From NCBI GenBank assembly GCA_045837725.1, contig JBEWZL010000101.1, forward strand, positions 310,001 to 374,000: DNA of 64,000 nt. Reading direction: 5' to 3'. Shown here in pieces: positions 1 to 11,421 of this stretch. Below the pieces are notes generated by a model, which saw nothing but the letters and a program-made list of their open reading frames with translations, did no database searches and was not told the origin of the DNA. Origin of the DNA: Vermamoeba vermiformis. Taxonomy: Eukaryota > Tubulinea > Echinamoebida. Each line of letters begins with the position of its first letter. The stretch's first letter is position 1. A program made the position numbers and the translations under genes.

Positions 1-235
1 TCCAAGCTACTTCTTCGCGTGGCTTATCTTGTCGTGGAGGAGGTCTACCACGTTGCGTGTCACCTCTGCTGGGATTCGATCGTCCTCGACCACCATTTGC
101 TTCATTATTATTCGCTTGATATTCATTATTGCTATTATAATAATTGTCATTGCCGCGACCTCGTCCTCGACCTCTGTTGCCTCTTCCTCGACCAGATCCA
201 CGCCCTCTGTTACTGCTTGGGCCGTCCTTCTCCAT
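1..235 (-). CDS. RGG/RG-rich protein, N-terminus only (runs off the window)
   Basis: The reverse strand reads from an ATG at 235-233 without a stop to the window edge, giving about 78 residues. The stretch is packed with RG and RGG units (GRGSGRGRGNRGRGRGRGN), followed by an Asn-rich segment and a second RG cluster. RGG tails of this kind bind RNA and are usual substrates of arginine methyltransferases; that is family knowledge, not seen here. The body of the protein lies outside the window, so it could be an Argonaute, a helicase, a translation factor or another RNA-binding protein. It is divergent from SURF2, with about 380 bp between the two starts. Confidence 0.6.
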   Translation of the reverse strand, partial: MEKDGPSSNRGRGSGRGRGNRGRGRGRGNDNYYNSNNEYQANNNEANGGRGRSNPSRGDTQRGRPPPRQDKPREEVAW

Positions 236-616
236 AATGGTCTTTCTAATACCTAAAATTAGCAATTAGTAATTTATTAAAAATATTTTGGGCCTAATTA
301 AGAACCAAACGAAAGGAGAGACAGATGCCGCTACTGGCTAGCTCCGTGTTTAATTAAAACATAGAATAAACCTTTTTTGAAATACGTCGTACTTTAAAAT
401 AAGTAGAGTACGCCTACTGTTCAACAAAAGCTTGATCCAGCTCTTGCGTAATTACAGATGCAGTTTTTCAAACGGCTTGAAAGTGTCCGCACGGTGCAAT
501 AACCGATGGAGACAAATCTTTCAAACGTTTAGGGTGCACCGATCTTGAAAAATCGAATAAATTAGTTTTCGAGACACTTTTTGATTCTCTTTTACCAGCG
601 ACACTGAACAACACAG
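236..616. promoter_or_regulatory. Divergent intergenic region, RGG protein / SURF2
   Basis: This 381-bp gap separates the two outward-facing starts and should hold both promoters. It is AT-rich near 260-400. I see no conserved element beyond that, and no ORF or RNA gene. Confidence 0.4.
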
Positions 617-1882
617 ATGGACGCGCAAATTAAACAATTTTTGGAAGCTAACGCTCCCCACTTCGAAGTAGCCGTCGAAGGCAAATCTGTAAGCTTAAAT
701 TTTACGCACGTGTAATTCTGTCTTCTCGATCCACAAAAACGTGGGATCGAGGTCTCCGCACTGGTCAAATTAATACTTGACCTCTCGGACAATATGCACG
801 ATCGTACTTTCTTCCTATTTTTCCTTACATATTTACTAAATTTTGTTCTCTAATTTTTCTACATCCAATCAGATCCGATGCAAGCTTACAAATCACGAAA
901 TGCCAATGCGCATCGATGTCCTGAACAAACATATTGAGGGAAAGAAGTATAAACATATGGTAAGTCTTATTTTTATTGCGGGAAGCCATTAGAAAACCCA
1001 AATTTTTTCGGGATCTGAGTCTTGTCTGCGCCACGGCACGATTTTTATAAATTACCAAGCGTCAGAATATTCAATAATAAGCTCATTAATGAATTAAATC
1101 ACAATAACGTAACCATTACAAATTATTGTAACCGCCCACAAACTTTTTTGGTTGGATCTGGTGTGATTCTAACGTTCTCGTAATTCTGTAGAGAGACTGG
1201 TACACGCAAGACTTCACAAAATACGAGCCCTATATTGTGCCACATAGAACTAATGTGTAAGTGCAAATATCAAATAATGTAGCATCAATCCAACATCTAA
1301 CTCTCGATCAGAAAACTGCTCTATTGCAACGTTACAAAAATGGAATTAAACAAGATTCCCGAAGAAATTGAGGCACATATTAATGGAAGAAGATACAAAA
1401 AGCTGCTAGGTAAGCTTTTGCACCATAAATCCGGATACGAATCCAGATCTCCGTACTAACCCACGCGTTTAGAAATATTCACCGCCAGATATAACAAATA
1501 CAACAAACCTCTGGCAGAAGGCGAAGAGCAGTTCATTGTAGAGTCTTCAGAGGAAGAAGCAGACGATCAAGATCAACGGTCAGATGAAGAAATGTCCGAT
1601 GTCGACGGAGAATTAGAAGAAGAAGACTCTGACTTTGAAGTCGTGCCCACGAGTGATAACTTTGAGGCTATTGGCTCAGCTAAAAAAGCCGAAGATGACG
1701 ATTTCGATTTCAGCGTAGTGGCTAATGGTAATGCCGGAAACGACGATGCTATGGACGAAGACGAAGACATGCAAGGTCCTGCTGCTAAGAAACAGAAGAT
1801 TAGCCAACAGAATAGCAAAGCTACAAGTAACGGCAACAGTAACAACAACAGCCGAAAGCGAAAAAAACCGCAACAAAATTAA
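617..1882 (+). CDS. SURF2: Surfeit locus protein 2 homologue (SURF2)
   Basis: Five exons (617-688, 873-959, 1192-1256, 1312-1409, 1473-1882) join in frame to 243 residues, close to the 256 of human SURF2. The N-terminal half carries the two SURF2 repeats: IRCKLTNHEMPMR with GKKYKHM, then VKLLYCNVTKMELNKIPEE with GRRYKKLL. Between them lies KYEPYIVP, which matches the KYEPHIVP-type link of animal SURF2. The C-terminal half is acidic (poly-Glu/Asp) and ends in a basic tail (SRKRKKPQQN), suggesting a nuclear or nucleolar protein. The molecular role of the family is poorly known; a ribosome-biogenesis role is inferred from nucleolar location in animals. It converges on GPKOW, with about 100 bp between the stops. 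Confidence 0.9.
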
Positions 1883-1984
1883 ATACCAAAAAAACTAATA
1901 TAAACACCCTTGCGAAATAAAACTTGTATAGAAACCTTTTAAAACTACGTAATTATGTTATCTACACGCAAAAAGGATTTTATT

Positions 1985-4160
1985 TTACACATCAACATGA
2001 CCAAAAAATTGAGCGACGTCGTCCATGCTCAGCACTTGAATGCTCAAATCATCGTGCAGCTGTACTTGCACTGTGCCCTTAGAGTTGTCGCGCTCCATAA
2101 GAGTGCCCGTGTGACCCTTATGAGGACCCACTAGGACCTTAATAACGCCACCAGTCGCGGGCATAACAGTCTCAATGTGCTTCGGATCCACGTCGTCCAA
2201 TACACGATCGTACTCTTCTAACACAACACTGCACTTGTTGCCAGGAAGTATGTCGAGCACACGACCCTTCATGCCATAGTACTTGCCGTCACGATACGAC
2301 TTGCTGTTAATTTTGACGCGGATCTCAGTCGTGACCCAGTTCGGGGCAGGAGTCGAAGCTGAAGCACTGGACGAAGATGACTTGTGCTTGCTGTCCGAGC
2401 CATGCTTGTCGCTGTGCTTGCTGTCGTGCCTGTCGCTCTTTGACGACGATGCCTTGTCTCTGTCGTACTCGTAGTCGTCTGTTCGCCGCTTCTTATCCTT
2501 GTGCCTCGTGTCGTCGTCTTTGTGCCGACTGCTACTGCTGCTGTGCTTGTCCTTGTGTCTGTCACTATGAGTGTCGTCATCCTTCTGTAGGGCCGGATGA
2601 TCCTTGCCAAGTTTTCTCGGATCCACAACAGTCAAGTCTTCGTGGCTAACGATCATCTCGTCTGTCTGACCGACAATCTTAATCAGTGATTTCTCACCGC
2701 CAAGTTGTGTGATCTTCGCGTAGAGGCCGTCGTAGGGACCAGATACAATGCCAACTAACGCGCCGTTCTTGAAGCCTTTCTGTTGTGCCGCGGCTGAAGG
2801 TTGTCCAATCATGGCTGTGATGTTCATTCGGCCCTTCTTTTTCGGGTCAATCATAGGGGCAGGCGCAGCTCCCAAACCCAATCGGTGGTGTCGTTTCTCG
2901 GGTTCCCAAACTTTTGTAATTCTGGGGAGAAGATTGGTTAGAACAGTTTAAAAGATATGAAGATAAAATAAAAGGAAATTGTGTTGTCAAATAGTCTCAG
3001 GAAGGGACCTGCTAAATCCCCACGGCCAGGTTTTTTCTTCCGAGTGCTTTGCACCTCCCGACTAACAATACACCAACACAGCACGTCCTCATCTTTGCAG
3101 ACCAGTCCGCACCGCCTTGGTGCCTCGCTAGTCGAGAAAATGCCACCGAGCACGTCAGTGCAAGGATGATAGTATCTTCATTGTTATTTGACAACAAACT
3201 AGATCTATTTATGTGTTGAAAAAATACTTACTTTCCGCCAATGGCAGCGCCGGGCGACCAGCCCATACCACGCAACAATGCCTCGCCGAACTGATCTACG
3301 GGCACGGCGTCGTATTCCTGTGATGTTGCGCTCTCAGGTCGTCGTTCCAAATCAAACTTGAACTTGGCTGCTTCGTCGTTGAGGTCGTGAATTCCAGCGG
3401 GAAGATTTCTGAGGATTGGTGGAATGGTCGAAACATCGCGGCCAGCAGAGGTCTTGACGGCTTCTTTTTGTGCTTGCAAACGTTGCTTGGCCTGTCGTTT
3501 GGCCACCTCATCGTCGTCCTCGTCTTGTAGACCATAGCCCTCGACTTTGGTTCCTGTCGCGACGGATCCATCGCCAAAAGTCTCTGTTGCTTGAGAAGTG
3601 CCTTCTTCCCTGATCACGACTTCTGAGACCGGTTTTTCCTCGGGAGTTTGTTCAGCCTTTATAAGGTCTATAATAAAAAAAAGACTGGTTGGAAGTTTAT
3701 TCGTAACGTTCATACTAAAAAAAATTATCGAAGGTTAACAATCAAACCCTTCGATAACGTGATCTTCGAAAGAAAAAATTATAATTAATTCCAATATTGC
3801 GTGTAATATTATAATAAAATATTTCTGTGATTATTGAAACGTCCATAATAATTTTGAATTTTGGGATAATTCTTAGCGGATGCAATACTTACCATTCTGA
3901 TCGCCAGGCAGTGCCCTCCAACCGTGTGAAAGTGGGATTACGAGAGGTCCTTTTTTCTCCCTTGGTTTAGCACTAACGAGCTTATTGCCGGACATACCGG
4001 TAATGTAATCTCGCTCGGGCTTTTCGTCATCTTCGCTTAGTGGTTTACGAATGAACGGTGTTTGTTTGGCGGGTTTAAGATTTAAACTGAACGATACTTT
4101 TTGTTCGTTAGGCTTGTCATTACTGCCACCATTAGATTGACCGTTGTTGGATGTGTCCAT
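1985..4160 (-). CDS. GPKOW: G-patch and KOW-domain spliceosomal protein (GPKOW / Spp2 family)
   Basis: Three exons on the reverse strand (4160-3893, 3667-3232, 2921-1985) give 546 residues; human GPKOW has 476. The order of parts is: a short N-terminal SFSLN motif and VIPLS segment; the Spp2-type G-patch (VDQFGEALLRGMGWSPGAAI) broken by the second intron right after GGK; a first KOW motif (VGIVSGPYDGLYAKITQLGG); a long low-complexity Asp/His/Lys/Ser linker; and a second KOW motif near the C-terminus (VLVGPHKGHTGTL). In the family the G-patch activates the helicase DHX16/Prp2 in the spliceosome. The SRHKD-rich linker resembles an RS-like spacer. This is a confident family call. Only the exact start is open, since an earlier Met was not looked for beyond 4160. 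Confidence 0.92.
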
Positions 4161-4326
4161 TGTTCAAAAATGTCTATATACAAGCACCAAAATCAGCAGA
4201 ATTTACCTCCTATTGACTTTGGCTCGGACAACGCAATAAAATTGCCGTAGAAATCGCAAAGAAAACTTTTACCAAAATTTGACCGCCAAAAAGTTTGACA
4301 GGCAAAACGGGTTTGGATCTGGCAGT

Positions 4327-6269
4327 TTATTTCGGGTCCAAGACATCGAACATATCTTTAGTGGTAGTAAATTTAACGTAAGGTCTATTAAACTTTTCAC
4401 CACGCTTCTTTTCTTCTGCCTCAATCTTCTCCCAATCTTCAAACTTGACAACGCGGATGCCGCGCTTGGACAGAATATCCAACACTGGCGCACTTCCCTG
4501 CTTGCTCTCATTCTTCGAAATTTCGCCACTACTGAGATCGCCTTGAATTGTATTTACAGTTTCGATCGCGTCTTCCAAGTTAGTTCCTACAGTAGATTGT
4601 TAGAGGAAATAAGAGATAGGGGGCCTTATAAGACGACGTACCTATAATTCCAGTTGGTCCTCGCTTTAACCAGCCACAAACATAGACGCCAGACAGATCT
4701 GCATTGTTCACTCGTCCTGCCATGTTCGCGACAACTCCGGCTCGCTTATCGAACGGCAGATCGGCGTCAAAATTAATTGAGCGATAACCAATAGATCTGA
4801 ACGCCAAATGGGCAGGAACAACTTCTTTCTTGCCACTGAAATCTGCGCGTTGATTATTTGCTGGTCCACTCAACGTGTTAACTCCGAGAACGATGGAACC
4901 AATGCTCTTAGGATCATCTTTGGCCGGCAAAAACTCTAACGGACTCTTTAAGAAATGCAAAATTACTGTCTTCTTGGATGGATCTGCTGGAGCCTTTGAT
5001 TCTATTGGTCCAATGTTAGACCATGTAATTAGACGATACTGATATATTACCTTCAGCTATTTGCTTCAATAGATCGAATTGACGCTTCTTTGGTCGTTGT
5101 TGCAACTCTTCTTTGTCTGCTTCAGTCAAGTTGATTTCGTCTGCTAAGATGACACGACAATTCTTCATCTTATGCTATAATATGAACGATAGAGCTATTA
5201 GTATATCATAAGAGCCACCTATATTACATACAATCTCACGAAGTTCTTTAGTTGTAAATGCTGCTTGCACTGGCCCTCGTCTTCCAACCACGTGCACCTC
5301 CCTGTTGAAGGTTAATAAATTATAAGTAGTTAGTCTTGATGCGTACCTTATCTTGCTTTGTGACAAGACCTCGATAGCTTCTTCTGAAATATCGGTGTTC
5401 TTAAGCTCGTCAATGTCTTGACACAGAATTCTAGCTGCGTCAATAGCGACATTTCCGTTGCCAAAAATATACACTCCTGTACTTGAAAACAGCTCTGGTG
5501 AAATAATTCGTCGAATAAAGTCTGTTTCTCGTTGTAAATTTCTGTCGTGCGTGTCGATGGCTTGTTTGGAGTGGTTTATCAAGGGATAGGCGTTGTACCA
5601 ATTGACAAAATGTCGCGCACTATAGACGCCAGTAAGATCCTCTCCATTAATACCTAATTGCCTATCCTCGCTAGCTCCATAGCATAATACTACAATGTCG
5701 TAATGTTGGCGGAGCTCTGAGACGCGGATGTCAATTCCAACGGTCACATTGCCAAAATAGTTAATCGTCGGATCTGTCTTGAACATATGCGACATTCTAT
5801 CGCTAATAGGCTTCTTAATTTCAGGGTGATCTATAAATGAACTCACCGTTAATAGGAAGTCGTGCGGCAGTTTCATTATTGAAACGGAATAAAAATTACA
5901 CCGAGAATCTGAAATACATCCAAACTAATTTTAAATAATTAAATATGCTTAGAAATTACATATGACTTGGTAAAATTTCCGAATGGTCGTTCTGAAATTG
6001 CTAAAATTATTCAACTTACCAGGAGCGACACCGTAACGCACTAAACCAAAAGGCGTCGGTAATCTTTCATAAAAATCTATTTTTGCATCGTGGCTAATTT
6101 TCTTTTTAATTTCTTCGGCTGTATAAAGGGCGGCAGGTCCAGATCCGACAATGCAGCAATGGTATTCGGCCTTTTGAGGCTTTGTTTTGGAATTAAATAC
6201 ACTATTATAGCATCTCCTTGTTGTTTTGAAATTTAAGCATCGCGTGAGTGTTGACACGGATCGCAGCAT
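4327..6269 (-). CDS. FDXR: Mitochondrial NADPH:adrenodoxin (ferredoxin) oxidoreductase
   Basis: Six exons (first ending 6020; then 5830-5347, 5301-5232, 5174-5051, 5001-4642, 4586-4327) give 515 residues from the Met at 6269, or 531 from an upstream Met at 6317. The 6269 start is preferred because it opens with an Arg/Ser/Thr-rich mitochondrial presequence ([20 protein letters not shown]). Visible motifs are the FAD loop [16 protein letters not shown], the [17 protein letters not shown] signature, the NADP site [33 protein letters not shown], and the C-terminal [10 protein letters not shown]. The enzyme passes electrons from NADPH to mitochondrial ferredoxin for Fe-S cluster, heme A and related syntheses (fungal name ARH1). 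It is tandem with GPKOW; the next gene upstream (SUV3, also mitochondrial) is divergent. Confidence 0.95.
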
Positions 6270-6478
6270 TTTTGCGAATGATTTTGTTTTAATTTCAACG
6301 GTGTTTTTAGCTGACAACTGAGGCGCTAATTAGCACACAAGAGCTACGTAGTCATTAAGCTAAGTGCTTTATATATTTTGAAACGACGCACGAGGAACAC
6401 GCGAGCTCGCGCCAGATCTACCATCAGTTGAACTCACGCATATTTTACAACAAATAAGACGTTAATAGCAACTAAAGG

Positions 6479-9053
6479 ATGTTTAGATTATGCACCAATA
6501 TAATTCGAAATGCTAGTGAGTTCAGTAGCGGTTCGATCAGCTCGATCACCAGATCCACACTTTCTTTGGTTAGTTTAGGTATGAAAATTAATTAATTACC
6601 ACCACGATTTATGTTTAAATATATTTGTCATTGTAATCTCACTCATTTATTTTTCGTAATTATTTGTAATAATATTTTTTATTGAAATTTAGAGAGATCA
6701 CGAAGCTACGCCACTGCCATCAAGCGTACCAAAGCTTCCACTACAAAAGTTAGTGGACTGCTCAAACCAAGCAAAGTAAAATCGAAACCGGGCCTAGTCA
6801 AAGTCAAGAAATCAAGCAAAACAGTCAAATCCAAAAAACCGATCACAAAACAAGCAGCGCTGACAAAAGTCGTCAATATAGCCGATGCTGAAGATCACCC
6901 CGAAGAAGGACATACCGTTAAGAACCTTCCACTAGTCAACGATCATCTCGCAGTACCTCACATGACCGATGCTGATCGACAACACGATCTCGTACAAATT
7001 CTGCGTAAATTCACTGACTTGCGTGAGCCTCATCTATGGTTTCCTGTTGCTCGCGACATGAAAAGAAAGATTATTATTCATGCTGGACCGACTAACAGTG
7101 GCAAGACTTACCACGCCTTGCAACAATTAATGGATGCTGAAACTGGAACTTACTGCGCTCCCTTAAGGTATATTATTCCTTTTTAAGACTTATACATGAT
7201 TACTTACAATATTTTTAAGGCTACTGGCGCACGAGGTTTACGATAAGTTAACGTAAGATCCGGATTTGGTTTAATTTTAACGCAAGAAAACTCGCTAATT
7301 TTATTATAGCGCCAAGGGAATCACAGCGAATCTTATCACCGGTCAAACAGTCATCAAGCACGCCAAATCCCGACACATTGCCTGCACGATGGAAATGCTC
7401 GATATTAACAAGCCGATTGACGTTTGTGTGCTCGACGAGTATCAAATGATCGGCGATGCTACGCGAGGCTGGGCATGGACCCGTGCTCTGCTCGGAGTTC
7501 CCGCCAAAGAAATTCATTTGACCGGCGATGAGTCTGCTATCGGCCTCATCCGAGCCCTCGCTGCGCAAATGAACGAAGAAGTTGAAGTACGGAGCTACGA
7601 GCGGTTAAGCCCTCTATCCCCCGCCAGTAGTCCCTTCTTGGTACGTACATTATATTCGTAGTATTAACACGTGCTAATGTAGCCTTAGAACTATTCGGCA
7701 GTGAAGCCGGGTGACGCGTTCATAGCGTTCAGTCGCAAAGAATTGTACTCGATAAAAGCGTCCATCGAGCGTGCCAAGTGTTGCATGGTCTACGGTGATT
7801 TGCCGCCTGAAACTCGTGCTGAACAAGCGCGATTGTTTAACGATCCTAACAGCGGGTACAATGTGCTTGTAGGCACTGACGCGATTGGCATGGGCCTCAA
7901 TTTGTAAGTGATCATAATACTACTTTATTACTATAAGACTAACATATTGATAGGAATATTCGTCGAATTATCTTTTCTAAAGTTGAAAAATTTGACGGCG
8001 AGACCCGAAGGCAACTAAAAGTCAGCGAAGGTATCAACTAACTAATAATAGTATAGTATATTATATGATCTAATATGATTTAATTAGTGAAACAAATCGC
8101 GGGTCGAGCAGGTCGTTACGGCAGTATTTACGACAGTGGCGTGGTGACAGCAATGGACAAACAGGCCTTGAAATACATTCGCGCCAAATTACAAACTGAA
8201 ACCACTCCTATTCACGTAAGATATGATGGACCTTATTTATTTTATTCTGGATGACTGATTTGACACGTGTCATTGTAGCGTGCCGGAATTTTCCCGCTGT
8301 TCGATCAAATTGTCATGTTCGATCAGTTTTCACAGAACAAACTCAAATTCTCCGAAGTATTAGTAAGCATTAATAAGATCTATAATAATATTAAATAAGA
8401 CTAACTGGAATACTACAGGAATATTTTATGAAAGTCGCGAGTATTTCGAACAAATATTTCTTGTGCAAGACTCGTGATATGGTGGTACGTCTTATTAATT
8501 AATATACGTATATTAATATAATCGATTTTAATTTCGAGGAATAATTTTTTAATTAATTGCCGCTAGGGAGTTGCAAAAGCGTTGGACAATATGACGATGG
8601 CTATTAAAGATCGTTACGTCTTTTGCATGGCCCCTGTAGATACTAAAAACCCAACTGTGTTATATTATCTTATAGTAGTAAGTAGTTAATATTATAATAA
8701 TATTATGAGCTTTATCGATTCTAATTTTGACAAACAGTTTGCGAAAAAATTTACCAGAGGAATTGTGCCTTGGACATTAAAGTCGAAGAAATTACCTGAT
8801 ATGGCAATTGAAGAATTAGAAACAATGTATAAAGTGTCGGAATTGTATATATGGCTCAGGTAAGCTTACCGTAAAAACAAACCTTCGGATGCAGATCTAA
8901 AAATATTTCATTAGTTATCGCTTTGAAGCAGAATTTACTGGAAGAACTAAAGCAATTGAATATAAGACGAAATGTAAAGAATTGATTGGCAAGAAATTAA
9001 TGCAAATGAAGTCAAAGAAAACTTTTATGGTCAACAATAAATTCCGGAACTGA
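6479..9053 (+). CDS. SUPV3L1: Mitochondrial ATP-dependent RNA helicase SUV3
   Basis: Twelve exons (6479-6578, 6693-7167, 7220-7252, 7310-7640, 7689-7903, 7954-8030, 8088-8215, 8279-8362, 8419-8484, 8567-8677, 8738-8859, 8915-9053) give 626 residues. A basic, Ser/Arg-rich leader (MFRLCTNIIRNASEFSSGS) and a Lys-rich spacer precede the core. Helicase motifs are Walker A AGPTNSGKT near residue 165, motif II LDEYQMIGD, motif V VGTDAIGMGLNL and motif VI QIAGRAGRYGS. The protein unwinds RNA in the mitochondrial degradosome. It is shorter than human SUV3 (786) and lacks most of the C-terminal extension. Intron 7 holds the 12-bp palindrome at 8261-8272. The FDXR and SUV3 starts are about 210 bp apart, a likely shared promoter. 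Confidence 0.95.
8261..8272. promoter_or_regulatory. Intronic 12-bp palindrome TGACACGTGTCA (copy 1)
   Basis: A perfect palindrome with a CACGTG core lies in SUV3 intron 7, six bases before the acceptor AG. Identical copies occur at 28231-28242 and 54764-54775, also in introns. The core is the classic bHLH/bZIP E-box; any binding is inferred. Confidence 0.5.
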
Positions 9054-9347
9054 ACACAGGTAACATTTGTCATAGTACACTATAGTACATACACCAGCAA
9101 AATGACAGATCTGTAAAGACACCGATTCATTTAACTAGTGGTACTAAATAGTGCAAACTTCTTCAGTCCTAATTTGCAAGCGGATCTTGATTTGAACAAA
9201 AATTTTGGCGGTGTTTTATTCCAGGAACCACAGTAATACATTTATTTCTCGCCTTGTTTCTTTCTTCTTCGATAATTCTTGTCAATTAATTTGCATTTTA
9301 TGTCTCTACTAAACAATTTTTACATGATACTTATATACTAGGGGTTA

Positions 9348-10611
9348 TTAACGTTTTCTATTATTGAATTCTTGGATCAACTTATCGGCCAATTCTTCTG
9401 TTTTAAGGCTAGTGATATCTGGTAGCGTAATCTTAGGACAAACGCTCTCATGCTTTTCAGTGCCATAAAATTCAGCCAAAAAAGGATGTTTCAGCGCTTC
9501 AGCTGCGCTAATTCTTTTCTTCGGATTGACATGCAATAATTTTTGTAGCAGATCCAACGCTTCTTTTGGTGCACTCGAAAACTTTTGTGATACTGGTATA
9601 TGTGGCACGCTACTATTTCGGAGCATTCCGCGGCTATCAGGTGCTTCAACTGCATCCAGATCTTCATCGGTTGCCTGGCCGATAAATTCTATTATCGCTC
9701 GCAATTGACCTGAAAGGTTGAGTCCCATAAACAAAGGCCTTCGTAATAATAATTCGCCTAATATGCAGCCAACTGCCCACATGTCGCAAGCAGATGTGTA
9801 GCTGAAAAACCCCGTTGGTACACTCGATAGAAAACACTTAATACTTACGTTGTTGATCTTAATAGTAATTCTGGTGCATAATAAGCTTCTTTACGAGGTG
9901 TAAAATAGGTTATCGTCATTGCTTTCTTCGGCTCGTCTTTGAAAATGAAATTGCCGAATCTGGTCAGCTTTACGTTGAAATTTTCATCGATCAAAACGCT
10001 CTCAGGCTAGAAATGTAATTAATATTTACTTATGTAAGCTATTTTTTTCAATGTTACTTACGCTCAAGTTCAACAGGATCAGATCTGCGCTGTGTATTAA
10101 TTTTACTGCTTTGAGCAGTTGATACAAGATACAACGAATATTATGGTCGGTACAAATAGGTTCCTTTCTAAGCATTTGTGATATATTCATTTCTAAAAGT
10201 CCGTTAGAAACGTTAGTCCAAGTCTTTAAATTTAGCAGGATTTAGGGATCGGTTACAATTCGATTAAAAAAATAGTAGAAAATTGAATCGTACCCATATA
10301 TTCATATACTACATATGCGCTTGTTCCATCTTGACCTTTGATAATTTTCTGAATTTTTCTAATATTTTCTTGTCGCAGTTCTTCAGTGAGCAGAATAGCG
10401 CCCATTTGATTCCTCAAATCAAAGTCTTCATATAATTTAATAGCTACATTTTGCTTAGTATGCTTATCGATGCATTTCCAGAAGCATTCTCGGCGAGTCT
10501 AACGTTAGATCTGGTCAGAATTTAATTTTCTATTTCATTGAACTAGCTCACCAGTTCCAAACGATCTACAACTTCGTAGTTGTCTAATATATACTGGTCG
10601 ATACGTTCCAT
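9348..10611 (-). CDS. MAPK-like (CMGC) pseudokinase
   Basis: Five exons (10611-10552, 10498-10294, 10192-10062, 10006-9849, 9801-9348) give 335 residues, a bare kinase domain. The C-lobe is clearly CMGC/MAPK: YYAPELLL, MWAVGCILGELLLRRPLFMG, then KLLHVNPKKRISAAEALKHP. The VAIK lysine is present near residue 41. The glycine loop is not recognisable. The catalytic HRD reads as LLN in HSADLILLNLSPES, and DFG reads RFG in KLTRFGNF, so both catalytic aspartates are missing. I infer a pseudokinase that binds partners rather than phosphorylating. All exons are open and splice sites are normal, so this is not a decayed gene. It ends about 290 bp from the SUV3 stop (convergent). Confidence 0.8.
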
Positions 10612-10751
10612 GTGGTCCAGTCTTTAGCGTAAAGTTCAATCAACAAAATTGCTGCTAGATAACAAGGGCACAAAAATTCTGTTAAACGTCGAAGACATTT
10701 ATCATTAATAAGAAATATGAGTATTGGGTAATCAACTCAAAAGGGCATTTA

Positions 10752-11369
10752 TTATTTGGTTTTGTTTCTTGAACGCATCCACAACACGACACTAACTGTT
10801 ACAATTAGACCGACACTAGCTGCTCCAATAAGCAAAGATTGTGCAATGGATCTACGGTCTTCATTTTTGATTAATTTGCGGTTCTTTTGGTGATCCGCCT
10901 CTTGATCTGCTTTGCCTGAAGTTAATTTGTTGATTTCAACTTCGAAAAATTCGAGCAGTTTTTGTTTGGGGTTATTGCCAGGATATTTAAAGTTTAAAAA
11001 CGGTTCAACGAAGTCTTTGAAATACGCTTCGGTCATTAACGACTCATCAGTTTCAATCGCTACCTCCTGTAAGGTAGTCAAATACTGACGAATGGCGTCA
11101 TTAGTTGCAATAGGCTCCAATCCTCGGGCAACTTCGATATAAAAATCACTCTCAGCTGTTGAAGCGACATTGAAACAGGTCGGATCCAACTTAAGCATGT
11201 AGAGTCCGTACAATATAGCTTCTATTTTAAAAGCCTCATCCGTGGGCTTGTTGTTATGGTACTTCAGTGCTGTTGCTATTGAAATACTGCGTGCGATATC
11301 TGCAGCGGTCCGCAGCAGTGGAATTGATTCGAGGAATTTTTCCGCATCCGCATTAAATTTAGGAGACAT
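10752..11369 (-). CDS. Tail-anchored membrane protein of unknown function
   Basis: This single-exon ORF gives 205 residues. Residues 1-150 look helical, with charged/hydrophobic alternation (for example AILYGLYMLKLD and EPFLNFKYPGNNPKQKLLEFF). A hydrophobic segment at about 178-198 (LLIGAASVGLIVTVSVVLWM) is followed by a short basic tail, RSRNKTK. That is the topology of a tail-anchored protein of mitochondrial outer membrane or ER. I do not recognise the family. It lies between two multi-exon genes on the same strand, 53 bp after the F-box/SPRY stop. Being intronless in this genome is mildly unusual. Confidence 0.7.
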   Translation of the reverse strand: MSPKFNADAEKFLESIPLLRTAADIARSISIATALKYHNNKPTDEAFKIEAILYGLYMLKLDPTCFNVASTAESDFYIEVARGLEPIATNDAIRQYLTTLQEVAIETDESLMTEAYFKDFVEPFLNFKYPGNNPKQKLLEFFEVEINKLTSGKADQEADHQKNRKLIKNEDRRSIAQSLLIGAASVGLIVTVSVVLWMRSRNKTK

Positions 11370-11421
11370 AAAGATACGCTTAAGCCGATAAAAATCATTA
11401 ATATGGCTAAAAATCGCACTA

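Noticed and set aside
7-201. Open frame of acidic/Ile-rich residues on the reverse strand
   Set aside because: The neighbouring frame encodes an RGG-rich protein from a better start; this frame is its shadow.
2269-2649. Several Arg/Thr- and Cys-rich ORFs on both strands
   Set aside because: They are shadows of the repetitive Asp/His/Lys/Ser linker of GPKOW.
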